A stretch of 42,005 nucleotides of DNA from Gammaproteobacteria bacterium. Its GTDB lineage: Bacteria > Pseudomonadota > Gammaproteobacteria > DSM-16500. Below, in pieces: positions 33,649-41,400 of this stretch. The translations under genes and the position numbers were made by a program. How positions within the stretch are numbered: position 1 is the first letter of the stretch; the number at the start of each line of letters is the position of its first letter. Under the pieces are notes generated by a model. It did not search any database and was not told the origin of the DNA. It saw only the letters and a list, made by a program, of their open reading frames with translations. Location: NCBI GenBank assembly GCA_013288125.1, contig JABDCN010000015.1, forward strand, positions 1 through 42,005, in the 5' to 3' direction.

Positions 33649-34182
33649 TTATGAAAATATTCTCTGTAAAATATCATCTTTATTAATAAAATAATGTTTT
33701 AAAGCAGCGCTAACATGCATACAAATTAGCGCAATCAATCCATATCCTAAATAGGAATGTATTTCTTGAAATAATTTCATTAATTGATCATTTTGACTAA
33801 CGAGAACAGGCAAAACAAATAAACCAAAAAATGATGGTGGAAGTCCTGCTGCTGAGGTGAGTAACCAACCTGTGATTGGCATTGCAAACATAAATACATA
33901 AAACAACCAATGCACGGTACGCGCTGCAATGATTTCCCATAATGGCAAAGTTAACACAGGAACAAGATTTGTTAATCGCCACGCTAATCGAAAAATTACG
34001 AGAAAAAGCGCGAGTAATCCATATTCTTTATGCCAACCATAGAGTTTTAATTTTTCATGACTGATGGGAAGTGAAGTCATGTATAAACCTAAGATAAGTA
34101 ATCCAATGAGTAAGATCGCCATTAACCAATGCAATAAAATAGCGATTAAACCATATCTTTGCGTTGTATTTTTTATTTTCAT
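33649..34182 (-). CDS. Cytochrome b561 family protein
   Basis: A 177-aa inner-membrane di-haem cytochrome of the bacterial b561 (CybB/YceJ) type with four TM segments. Likely haem-ligand histidines are His18 (AILLHWLMA) in TM1, His51 (GWHKEYGL) before TM2, and those in EIHSYLGYG (His142) and CMHVSAALKHY (His156/163). It moves electrons from quinol to a periplasmic partner. It follows yceI on the same strand after an 86-base gap with a stem-loop; in E. coli yceJ and yceI are likewise neighbours. Confidence 0.9.
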   Translation of the reverse strand: MKIKNTTQRYGLIAILLHWLMAILLIGLLILGLYMTSLPISHEKLKLYGWHKEYGLLALFLVIFRLAWRLTNLVPVLTLPLWEIIAARTVHWLFYVFMFAMPITGWLLTSAAGLPPSFFGLFVLPVLVSQNDQLMKLFQEIHSYLGYGLIALICMHVSAALKHYFINKDDILQRIFS

Positions 34183-34203
34183 GATTAAGCCTTAGAAATG
34201 TAG

Positions 34204-34240
34204 GTTGGGCTAAGACCTGCGAAGCAGGTCTTAGCCCAAC
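34204..34240. repeat. Perfect stem-loop between yceI-like and cytochrome b561 genes, family F
   Basis: A perfect 17-base stem (GTTGGGCTAAGACCTGC at 34204-34220 with its complement at 34224-34240) around GAA, followed by a short AACCT tandem (CCTAACCTAACCTAA). There is no T-tract on the minus side that would make it a classic terminator. REP-like; it may attenuate transcription into the cytochrome gene. Confidence 0.85.
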
Positions 34241-34268
34241 GGAAAACCTAACCTAACCTAAACTGCTA

Positions 34269-34847
34269 CTACGCCTTCGCTGGAGAAGCTTCTGCTTCAA
34301 TATCAAGCTTCACTTCATCTCCTAACCCTGGTATCAACGCATTAATACCAAAATCAGATCGTTTAATATCAGTCGTTGCTGTAAATCCATACGTCATGAG
34401 ATTTGAAATAGGACTAATACCCATTTTATTTAATTTGACACTCAACACAACCGGTTTTGAAACACCATGTAATGTTAATGTGCCGTATACTTTGGCAGAA
34501 GTTTTGTTATTCATAACCACTTTATTACTGACAAATGTCGCTGTTGGATATTGATCGACATTAAAAAATAATTTTTCTTTAAGATGTTTATCTAATTCTG
34601 GAATACCCGTTACGATATTAGCAAGTTGTATATCAACATCAACTTTACTTTTATCAAGGTGGTCTTTATCTAATGTTAAAGTGCCATGATTGATGTACCA
34701 TTTTCCTACTTGCGTCGAAAAATCGAAATGTTTGATATGCCATAAAATATAAGTATGGCTTGGATCTAATGTTAAAGTTTCTGCTGCTTGAACAGAGAAC
34801 GTAAAAAATAATAATATGACTAACATAGTTCGAATGATATTTTTCAT
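34269..34847 (-). CDS. YceI-like periplasmic lipocalin-type protein
   Basis: A 192-aa protein with a Sec signal peptide (cleavage near SVQA, residue 21). The YceI fold signature is complete: LDPSHTYILWHIKHFDFSTQ, GTLTLDKDHLDKSKVDVDIQ, LFFNVDQYPTATFVS, GTLTLHGVSKPVVL and RSDFGINALIPGLGDEVKLD. YceI proteins bind isoprenoid or amphiphilic ligands such as polyprenyl quinones. AGGGAG precedes the ATG, which is only 10 bases after the bufC stop, so it is read with the bufferin genes. Confidence 0.93.
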   Translation of the reverse strand: MKNIIRTMLVILLFFTFSVQAAETLTLDPSHTYILWHIKHFDFSTQVGKWYINHGTLTLDKDHLDKSKVDVDIQLANIVTGIPELDKHLKEKLFFNVDQYPTATFVSNKVVMNNKTSAKVYGTLTLHGVSKPVVLSVKLNKMGISPISNLMTYGFTATTDIKRSDFGINALIPGLGDEVKLDIEAEASPAKA

Positions 34848-34857
34848 GTCTGCTCCC

Positions 34858-35610
34858 TTAATAAACTTGACTTAATAAGCCCATGGTTACCCATCCTTTT
34901 AATAAAGAAGCCGCATAATGAACCGCCTCTTCTTCATTCATCCACTCACATAATCCCTCACAGATATCACCAAATGATGCATGATTTATGATTGCCTGCA
35001 TAGCCCATTTTTCAATTTCTGTTAACGGGCAATATTGATTAATTAAATCAAGACGCCATAACATCCATGTGGTATTTGTTTCTTCTTGAATAGGTTCAGG
35101 AGGAATTATTTCAGCGGAAATCGCTTCCCAAATCGAGACAACATTCCAGGTAAGATCTACACAATGTAAAGAAGGATGTGTGATAAACCGCATATTAGCC
35201 CAATCATCAGGTGAAATAAGACTGATTTCATCCATGGTTAAAACTGGTGCGTCTGCAGCATCAAAGGCGAGTGTTTGTATCCATTCAAACTTCGCTAATT
35301 CAGCTAAATCATCAGTTAAAAATGTGGGAAGTTGATCTCCATACCAACGAATAGAGCGATAAATAGAAGGATGTGCATCAATATAATTTAAAGCAAGACA
35401 TTCAAAATCATCATCGCCTAAATAAAGATGAAGCATAGGATAATTACTGGAAAGTGCGTCAATTAATCGTAAACGATAAGCATTTTTATAAATATTTAAT
35501 CGTGTTTCGATAGAAACTTTTTCTGTGTTGATAACGCAAGTTTGAAAATAAGACTCATCACTCATTAAATATTGCTGAAATTTATCCTGTAAGTGAGATA
35601 AGTTTTTCAT
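34858..35610 (-). CDS. bufC: Bufferin maturation partner BufC (DUF2063)
   Basis: A 250-aa cytosolic protein. The N-terminal DUF2063 domain (about 1-95) has LQDKFQQYLMSD, RLNIYKNAYRLRLIDALSSN and YPMLHLYLGDDDFECLALNY, the family's HvfC/BufC DNA-binding-like fold. The C-terminal half includes EWIQTLAFDAADAPVLT and the winged part WAMQAIINHASFGDICEGLC. It is the partner that presents the precursor peptide to the MNIO enzyme. Its start overlaps the end of bufB by 29 bases. Confidence 0.9.
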   Translation of the reverse strand: MKNLSHLQDKFQQYLMSDESYFQTCVINTEKVSIETRLNIYKNAYRLRLIDALSSNYPMLHLYLGDDDFECLALNYIDAHPSIYRSIRWYGDQLPTFLTDDLAELAKFEWIQTLAFDAADAPVLTMDEISLISPDDWANMRFITHPSLHCVDLTWNVVSIWEAISAEIIPPEPIQEETNTTWMLWRLDLINQYCPLTEIEKWAMQAIINHASFGDICEGLCEWMNEEEAVHYAASLLKGWVTMGLLSQVY

Positions 35611-36439
35611 GTTTTAATTCCGAATGTGCAATTTGTTTTGCAAAATGTAATTCTTTCATTAATGAAGATAAAGGAGGGATATTATCATCACGCTCGATCA
35701 TCGTAGAGATCATGCCAAATCGTTTTAATGCAGATCGATATAAATCCCATACAGGATCAATAATGTCATGATCATGCGTATCTATTCTATAATCTCCCAT
35801 ATCAGAATGTCCTGCTAAATGAATTTGTTGTATACGTTCTTGAGGCATGGCATCAAGATAATGATGCGGATCAAATTCATGATTAATTGCGCTCACATAA
35901 ATATTATTAATATCAAGCAGAATAAGACAATCAGCAGATTCACTGATGATTTTCAAGAACTCCCATTCAGGCATTGTGGATTCATGATAAGTTAAATAAC
36001 TGGATACATTCTCAAGCAAAATGCGCCGACCTAAAAAATCCTGTACTTGTTGAATACGATTCACAATATGATGAATGGCTTCATCGGTATAAGGCAAAGG
36101 GAGTAAATCGTGCGTATTCTTACCTTGCACGCCGGTAAAACATAAATGATCAGATAACCAAGCCGGTTCGATTTTATCAGCCAATGATTTGACTTGTTTT
36201 AAATAATCCCAATCTAAGGGATCAACACTACCAATGGACATGGAAACCCCGTGCATGACCAAGGAATAGTTTTCACGAATTTTTTCTAGATAATAATGCG
36301 GTTTGCCGCCAGGGACTAAGTAATTTTCTGTAATGATTTCTAACCAATCGATATCTGGTTTTTCGGAAAGGATAGTATCGTAATGTTCGGTACGTAGACC
36401 AAGGCCAAAACCTAGATTCAATTTTTTTTGTTGTGTCAT
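35582..36439 (-). CDS. bufB: Multinuclear iron-dependent oxidative enzyme BufB (DUF692)
   Basis: A 285-aa TIM-barrel enzyme of the MNIO family. It modifies cysteines of the BufA precursor (in characterised systems to thiooxazole-type groups) with iron and oxygen. The family motifs are clear: GFGLGLRTEHY, DWLEIITENYL, VMHGVSMSIGS, LSDHLCFTG, ILLENVSSYLTY, LLDINNIYVSAINHEFDP, IHLAGHSD and DTHDHDI, which supply the His, Asp, Glu and Asn iron ligands. The length is normal. It lies 58 bases after bufA, across a small stem-loop. Confidence 0.93.
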   Translation of the reverse strand: MTQQKKLNLGFGLGLRTEHYDTILSEKPDIDWLEIITENYLVPGGKPHYYLEKIRENYSLVMHGVSMSIGSVDPLDWDYLKQVKSLADKIEPAWLSDHLCFTGVQGKNTHDLLPLPYTDEAIHHIVNRIQQVQDFLGRRILLENVSSYLTYHESTMPEWEFLKIISESADCLILLDINNIYVSAINHEFDPHHYLDAMPQERIQQIHLAGHSDMGDYRIDTHDHDIIDPVWDLYRSALKRFGMISTMIERDDNIPPLSSLMKELHFAKQIAHSELKHEKLISLTG

Positions 36440-36450
36440 AAATTTAAGGT

Positions 36451-36476
36451 GAAAGGTGCGTTTTCACACACCTTTC
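36451..36476 (-). terminator. Small stem-loop between bufA and bufB
   Basis: GAAAGGTG at 36451-36458 pairs with CACCTTTC at 36469-36476 around a 10-base loop, 22 bases after the bufA stop. There is no T-run on the minus side long enough for a strong terminator. A leaky terminator or mRNA-end stabiliser would give more precursor than enzyme, as is usual in RiPP operons; this is inference. Confidence 0.4.
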
Positions 36477-36497
36477 GTATTGTTGATTAACAAGGCT

Positions 36498-36758
36498 TTA
36501 GGAGGTTGGTTCTTCCGTTGTGCCATGCATTTTGCCACATTTCTTTGCTGACATCATTGATGCGCCTTGACCTTTACAGCTGTTTTGGCCTTTGCAAGCA
36601 TTCTTAGCTGTTTTGCAAGCGCTTTTACCTTTGCAAGCATTAACACCATAGCATTTTACTTTGCCAGCTGCTTGTGCCATGTTTGCTGTGAGGGGGGCGG
36701 TAATGAATGCAACGGCGGCTGCAGTTGCGATAATACCGGCAATTTTTTTCTTATCCAT
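36498..36758 (-). CDS. bufA: Bufferin precursor peptide BufA (six-cysteine, CKG-repeat type)
   Basis: An 86-aa exported RiPP precursor. The start is the ATG at 36758, set by a strong AAGGAGATATTTC ribosome binding site; the longer frame to 36815 adds unrelated residues. A signal peptide (MDKKKIAGIIATAAAVAFIT, cleavage near AQAA, residue 31) is followed by a core with Cys at 36, 42, 48, 55, 61 and 74 in CYGVNACKGKSACKTAKNAC then CKGQNSCKGQG. DUF2282-type BufA1 proteins usually have fewer cysteines and a CYGIAKAGKNDC-like core, so this is closer to the BufA2 type. After modification by BufB/BufC it would bind copper in the periplasm. The assignment is strengthened by bufB and bufC directly downstream. 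Confidence 0.9.
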   Translation of the reverse strand: MDKKKIAGIIATAAAVAFITAPLTANMAQAAGKVKCYGVNACKGKSACKTAKNACKGQNSCKGQGASMMSAKKCGKMHGTTEEPTS

Positions 36759-36789
36759 GAAATATCTCCTTAAGGAACAAATTAATAAT

Positions 36790-36806
36790 GTTATAACCGT
36801 TACAAC
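36790..36806. promoter_or_regulatory. Candidate operator upstream of bufA
   Basis: Two near-identical 8-base palindrome-like units, GTTATAAC and GTTACAAC, are separated by one base, 32 bases before the bufA start codon. The spacing places them over or just after a likely promoter. No regulator can be named from the sequence. Confidence 0.3.
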
Positions 36807-36856
36807 TTTCAACAAGGAATTATAATCTTAACTTAATTGTGGAAAAGATCAAATTA

Positions 36857-36950
36857 TTTTTACAGCAGGTTTCATTTTTATAGCAGGCTTTCTCATTAAA
36901 AAGTCTCGTCATTGCGAGCGTAGCGAAGCAATCCAGGTTTTTATAGCAGT
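36857..36950 (+). repeat. Three short direct repeats and a solo family A-like arm
   Basis: TTTTTACAGCAGG (36857-36869), TTTTTATAGCAGG (36875-36887) and TTTTTATAGCAGT (36938-36950) are near-identical 13-base units. Between the last two lies a single arm, CGTCATTGCGAGCGTAGCGA and on to AATCCAGG (36907-36937), related to family A but without its partner. The region separates divergent bufA and the 228-aa membrane protein gene. Confidence 0.75.
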
Positions 36951-36979
36951 CCCCCCTATTTTTTTGATAGTCTAACGAT

Positions 36980-37666
36980 ATGAAAACATCAAAACTCACT
37001 CACCCCAATGCCCGCTGGCCTTCTTGGCTCGCCCTTCTCTGCGTGAGCCTGCTTTATCAAGCCTTGCCACGAGCTTTGTATTGGGGGCCGCAGGGGTTAA
37101 TGATAGGACTGGTTATTGTTATCATCTTAGCAATGATGGTGATGCATTGGCAGGAAAAAACTAAAATAGGTCGAATCTTAGGATTAAGCGTTAATATTAT
37201 TATCACCGTTTATATGATCATTTCTGTGGGCCGAATTGTCATCGCTGTGCTTGGTGGATATATCTCACCTTCCCATTTGCTTTTTTCTTCTATGACATTA
37301 TGGACAACGAATATTTTAGTTTTTGCTTTGTGGTACTGGAACCTTGATGCGGGCGGCCCCTATCAACGTGAATTAACAAAAGGTCATCGTGTATCTGCTT
37401 TTTTATTTCCGCCGACTCAAATTAATTTTTATGATACGCCAGGTTTGCCATCTTGGATTGTTAATTGGGAACCAGGATTTATTGATTATCTTTTTTTAGC
37501 ATTTAATACAAGTACTGCATTCTCCCCAACAGACACGCCAGTTATCACAAGATGGGCTAAGATTTTGTGTATGATTCAATCCTTAATTGCTCTTACGATT
37601 GTTATTATGCTTGCTGCGAGAGCGATTAATATTCTTCAAATACCAACTAACGTGGCTATGGTTTAA
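36980..37666 (+). CDS. Integral membrane protein, DUF1345/two-pore channel-like
   Basis: A 228-aa inner-membrane protein with six hydrophobic segments (about 13-30, 34-53, 62-88, 97-118, 150-175, 196-217). The conserved-looking parts are LWYWNLDAGGPYQR and FIDYLFLAFNTSTAFSPTDT followed by PVITRWAKILCMIQSLIAL and VIMLAARAINIL. The end resembles the pore helix and last TM of DUF1345 and ion-channel proteins, with STAFSPTDTP in place of a TxGYGD potassium filter. It has no obvious ribosome binding site. It is convergent with the acyltransferase remnant, 14 bases away. Transport function is unproven. Confidence 0.78.
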   Translation: MKTSKLTHPNARWPSWLALLCVSLLYQALPRALYWGPQGLMIGLVIVIILAMMVMHWQEKTKIGRILGLSVNIIITVYMIISVGRIVIAVLGGYISPSHLLFSSMTLWTTNILVFALWYWNLDAGGPYQRELTKGHRVSAFLFPPTQINFYDTPGLPSWIVNWEPGFIDYLFLAFNTSTAFSPTDTPVITRWAKILCMIQSLIALTIVIMLAARAINILQIPTNVAMV

Positions 37667-37680
37667 GGTTTAAGTCTCTT

Positions 37681-38187
37681 TTATAAATACGATAACCACG
37701 CATAATTATGTGAACTTTTGTAATTCTTATACATGAAACATAAAGGATACATAATAATAAGAATGACAGCCCATGCCACATAAGCGACTAATAAATTGGG
37801 ATGATAGTTACTCGGCCATGGCAATGAACTCCACGGTGTAATTCCCCACCACCAACCACTTGGATAATGTAAAACGTAAATGGAATAAAGGCAGGCACCT
37901 GCATTGACTAAGTACAAATGAATGACATAAAAAAAGAGTGAAACTTTTCCGTAACACAATACAATTTCACTGGCTTTACCATGCCAATTTTCATAGATTG
38001 GCCAGCCAATGAAAATGATACCTAATGTGAGTAAAAGAAAAAGTAATGAAGGAGGATATTTCGTCACATTAATAAAGGACATAAAAGTATATAGTGCACC
38101 ACGTGATTGTATTTGCCATGGACTAGGATCACCATAAATATTTAAGTAACGCATGAAAACAAAAAGGATTAAACAGGTAAAAATCTC
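37681..38187 (-). pseudogene. 5'-truncated DUF1624/heparan-alpha-glucosaminide N-acetyltransferase-like membrane protein
   Basis: An open frame of 157 codons from the ATG at 38154 matches only the C-terminal part of DUF1624 membrane acyltransferases: RYLNIYGDPSPWQIQ, FINVTKYPPSLLFLLLTLG, YGKVSLFFYVIHLYLVNAGA and a final TM. These proteins normally have about 350-400 residues and begin with a DxxRG motif that is missing here. Eleven further in-frame codons upstream of the ATG (38155-38187) still look like the preceding TM and then hit TAA at 38188-38190, with more stops before that. The 5' half is therefore lost. An expressed short protein cannot be excluded but has no visible start signal. 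Confidence 0.75.
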
Positions 38188-38190
38188 TTA

Positions 38191-38451
38191 CATGATCTAA
38201 TACCATGATGATAAGGATTAAACCTCATAATAAATCGATTGATTGATTGAAGACGATGAAGGTAGGAGATGTATTTTTCATGAGTTCATCAGTCCTTTAT
38301 TAGATAAAAAATTGAACACTATTCATAACTAACGCGCATAAATAATCAACTTAATCCCCGATATGCCCTATTGATATATAATATAAAGGTGTGTGGGCGC
38401 ATATTTTAGATACTAATTATTATACTAAATATTTTGCAATGGATGTGAGAG
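38191..38451 (+). promoter_or_regulatory. Upstream region of the TPS exoprotein gene
   Basis: A 261-base non-coding, AT-rich gap. TATAAT occurs at 38377-38382, 69 bases before the exoprotein ATG, without a clear -35. GGATGTGAGAG just before the ATG is a poor ribosome binding site. AAGGATTAAAC occurs twice (38164 and 38213), the first inside the remnant. No gene is seen. Confidence 0.4.
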
Positions 38452-41400
38452 ATGAGAAATCTATTTTTATATTATTGCAATTGGCGCTTTAAATCAACAC
38501 TTGACAAGTGGTGTTGTCTTTTTATTTCTATTTTTTTAACAACAAGTGTACTAGCGAACCCTCAAGGTGGAAATGTAGTCGCAGGCAAGAGTACGATTAC
38601 TTCTTCTTCAAATAAACTTATTATTAATCAATTCTCACATAAAACAATTATTGATTGGCGTTCATTTAATATTAATGGAAATGAATACACGATATTTCGT
38701 CAACCTAATGGTGGTGTTGCATTAAATCGTATTAACCCAACAGGAGGTGCTTCGCAAATTTTTGGTCATTTACTTGCAAATGGAAGCATTATTTTAGTTA
38801 ATCCCGCGGGTGTTTATTTTGGTGCAAGTTCTTTTGTGAATGTGGGTAGCATTATTGTTTCAACGGCAGATATATCAAACAAAAGTTTTTTATCAAATCA
38901 TTATGAATTTGATCGACCTTCAAATGAAAATGGCGTGATTATCGCAAATGGAAAAATAATTGCTGAACATGGATTGGTTGCCTTAGTTGGTTCGAATGTA
39001 GAAAACAATGGTTTGATTCGAGCGAACATGGGAGCAGTTGTTTTGGCTTCTGCAAAAACTTTTACAATTGATTTAAATGGTAATCAACTGATTAATTTTA
39101 GTATTGGCCAACCGGTTACACAAAGTGGTAAAAATCAAAATGGTGAAACATTAAAAGATGGTGTGAAAAATACAGGATCAATTATAGCAAATGGTGGAAC
39201 GGTTTTAATTTCTGCTAATGCAGCAGCAAATGTGATGGATAATGCGATTAATGTTGGTGGTGTAGTTGAAGCAAAATCTGTCTCACAACACAATGGTGAA
39301 ATTATTTTATCAGGTAATGATGCTGGTGTTGTGAATGTTACAGGACAACTAAATGCATCAGGTGTTAAAGCTGGAGAAACGGGTGGTCAAATTGATATTA
39401 GTGGTCAGCAAATTGCAATACAAGGAACAGCTTCGCTTAATGTTAATGGTGATGCAGGTGGAGGGCAAATCCTTATTGGTGGCGGTGCGCGTGGCGAAGG
39501 TCCTTTGCCTCATGCATCGATAACTTATGTTGGAAGTGGAGCAAATTTATCTGCTAATGCATTAACAACAGGGAATGGTGGTGGAATAGTTGTATGGTCT
39601 GATGATGCAACATTTGCATATGGTAATTTTAGTGCGCAAGGTGGTGCATTATCAGGTAATGGTGGTTATATAGAAACATCAGGACATTATTTAGATGTTA
39701 ATAATATTGGAACAATTAATTTATTAGCACCACATGGCACAATAGGAATGTGGTTGCTCGATCCTGTTAATGTTGCGATCGATGATAGTACAACGCAAAA
39801 TATTAATTATAGTAGTGGTACTTATACACCATCAGTATTAGGTGTTTTAGGTGTAACATTAAATGCTGGTGATCTCGGTACAAAATTAAATACAGCGAAT
39901 GTTACAGTTGTGACAACAGATGTATTAGGTCTCGGAAGTGGTGATATTACTTTTAGTGATCCATCAAATGAATTACAAACAAATTGGGCGAATGCGAGTA
40001 CCACATTAATTTTGCAAGCAGATCGTAATATTACTTTTAGTTCTAATTTGACATTGAATGGTTCGGGTAAAATATTAACGTTAAGTGCGGGCAATACAAC
40101 AACAAGTGGCAGTATTACTTTAAGTAATACGTTAGATGGTAATTTTGCATTAAATCTCACAAGTGGATCAGCAGGTAATGTGACGATTGGTGCGGCTATT
40201 GGTGGTACAACAGCGTTATCAAGTGTGAATGTAACGGGTTCAACGGGTATTAATTTAAATGCAAATGTGACAACAACAGGTGCTCAAACGTATAACAATA
40301 CTGTCACACTGGGCGCAGCAAGCACAGTCACAGGTGGAACAATTAATTTTCAAGCTGTTTCATTAGGATCAAATACATTAACGGTAAATACTTCAGCGAG
40401 TAATAGTGCAATAGCTGGTTTAATTAGTGGTACAGGTGGATTAACAACAACAGGTAGTGGGACATTAACCTTAAATGATGCAGTTAATACTTATACTGGT
40501 GCAACAACAATAAATGCAGGTGTATTAAGTATAAGTGCTTTAGCAAATGCGGGTAGTAATAGTTCATTAGGTGCACCAACAGGAGTTAATGCAACCATAT
40601 CATTAGGTAGTGCTTCTGCTGCAACACTTTCATATACGGGTAGTACAACATCAACAAATCGTGCTATTTCAATTGGTGGATCTGGCGGTGGTACCATTCA
40701 ATCGACATCAAGTGGTTCTACACTGACATTATCAGGCAATATTAATAACAATGGAAATCCACTTTCGTTTGATACGAATACAGGCAATATTACAGTCTCT
40801 GGAATAATTAGTGGTTCTGGCAGTTTAACAAAAACAAGCAGTGGATTATTACTTTTATCAAATGTAAATACTTACAGTGGCACAACAAATATTAATGCTG
40901 GCACAGTACAGCTAGGTATTGCTAATGCGATTTCATCGAGTAGTGATGTGAGTTTAGCAAATGTGTCTGGTGCTATTTTTGATCTTAATAATTTTAGTGA
41001 CACGATTGGATCCTTAGCCGGTGGTGGAACAACTGGCGGTAATGTGACATTAGGATCAGGTACGTTAACAACGGGTGGAGATAATAACAGTACGGTATTT
41101 AGTGGGGTTATTAGTGGCAGCGGAAGTTTTGTGAAAGCTGGTACTGGGACAATGACATTGGCTAATTCTGCTAACACTTATACGGGCTCGACAACAATTA
41201 ATGCTGGAATATTAAGTGTAGGAACGTTAGCAAATATTGGTAGTAATAGTTCATTGGGTGCGCCTGCAAGTGGATCAGCAGCGATTATAATTGGCAGTAG
41301 TTCAGCTGCAACATTGTCATATACAGGAGGAAGTGTTTCTACAAATCGTCCTATCACAATAGGTGGAAGTGGTGGCGGAACGATTCAAGCAACGACAAAT

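Noticed and set aside
33797-33982. Small minus-strand frame inside the cytochrome b561 gene
   Set aside because: It is out of frame within a clearly conserved membrane protein gene.
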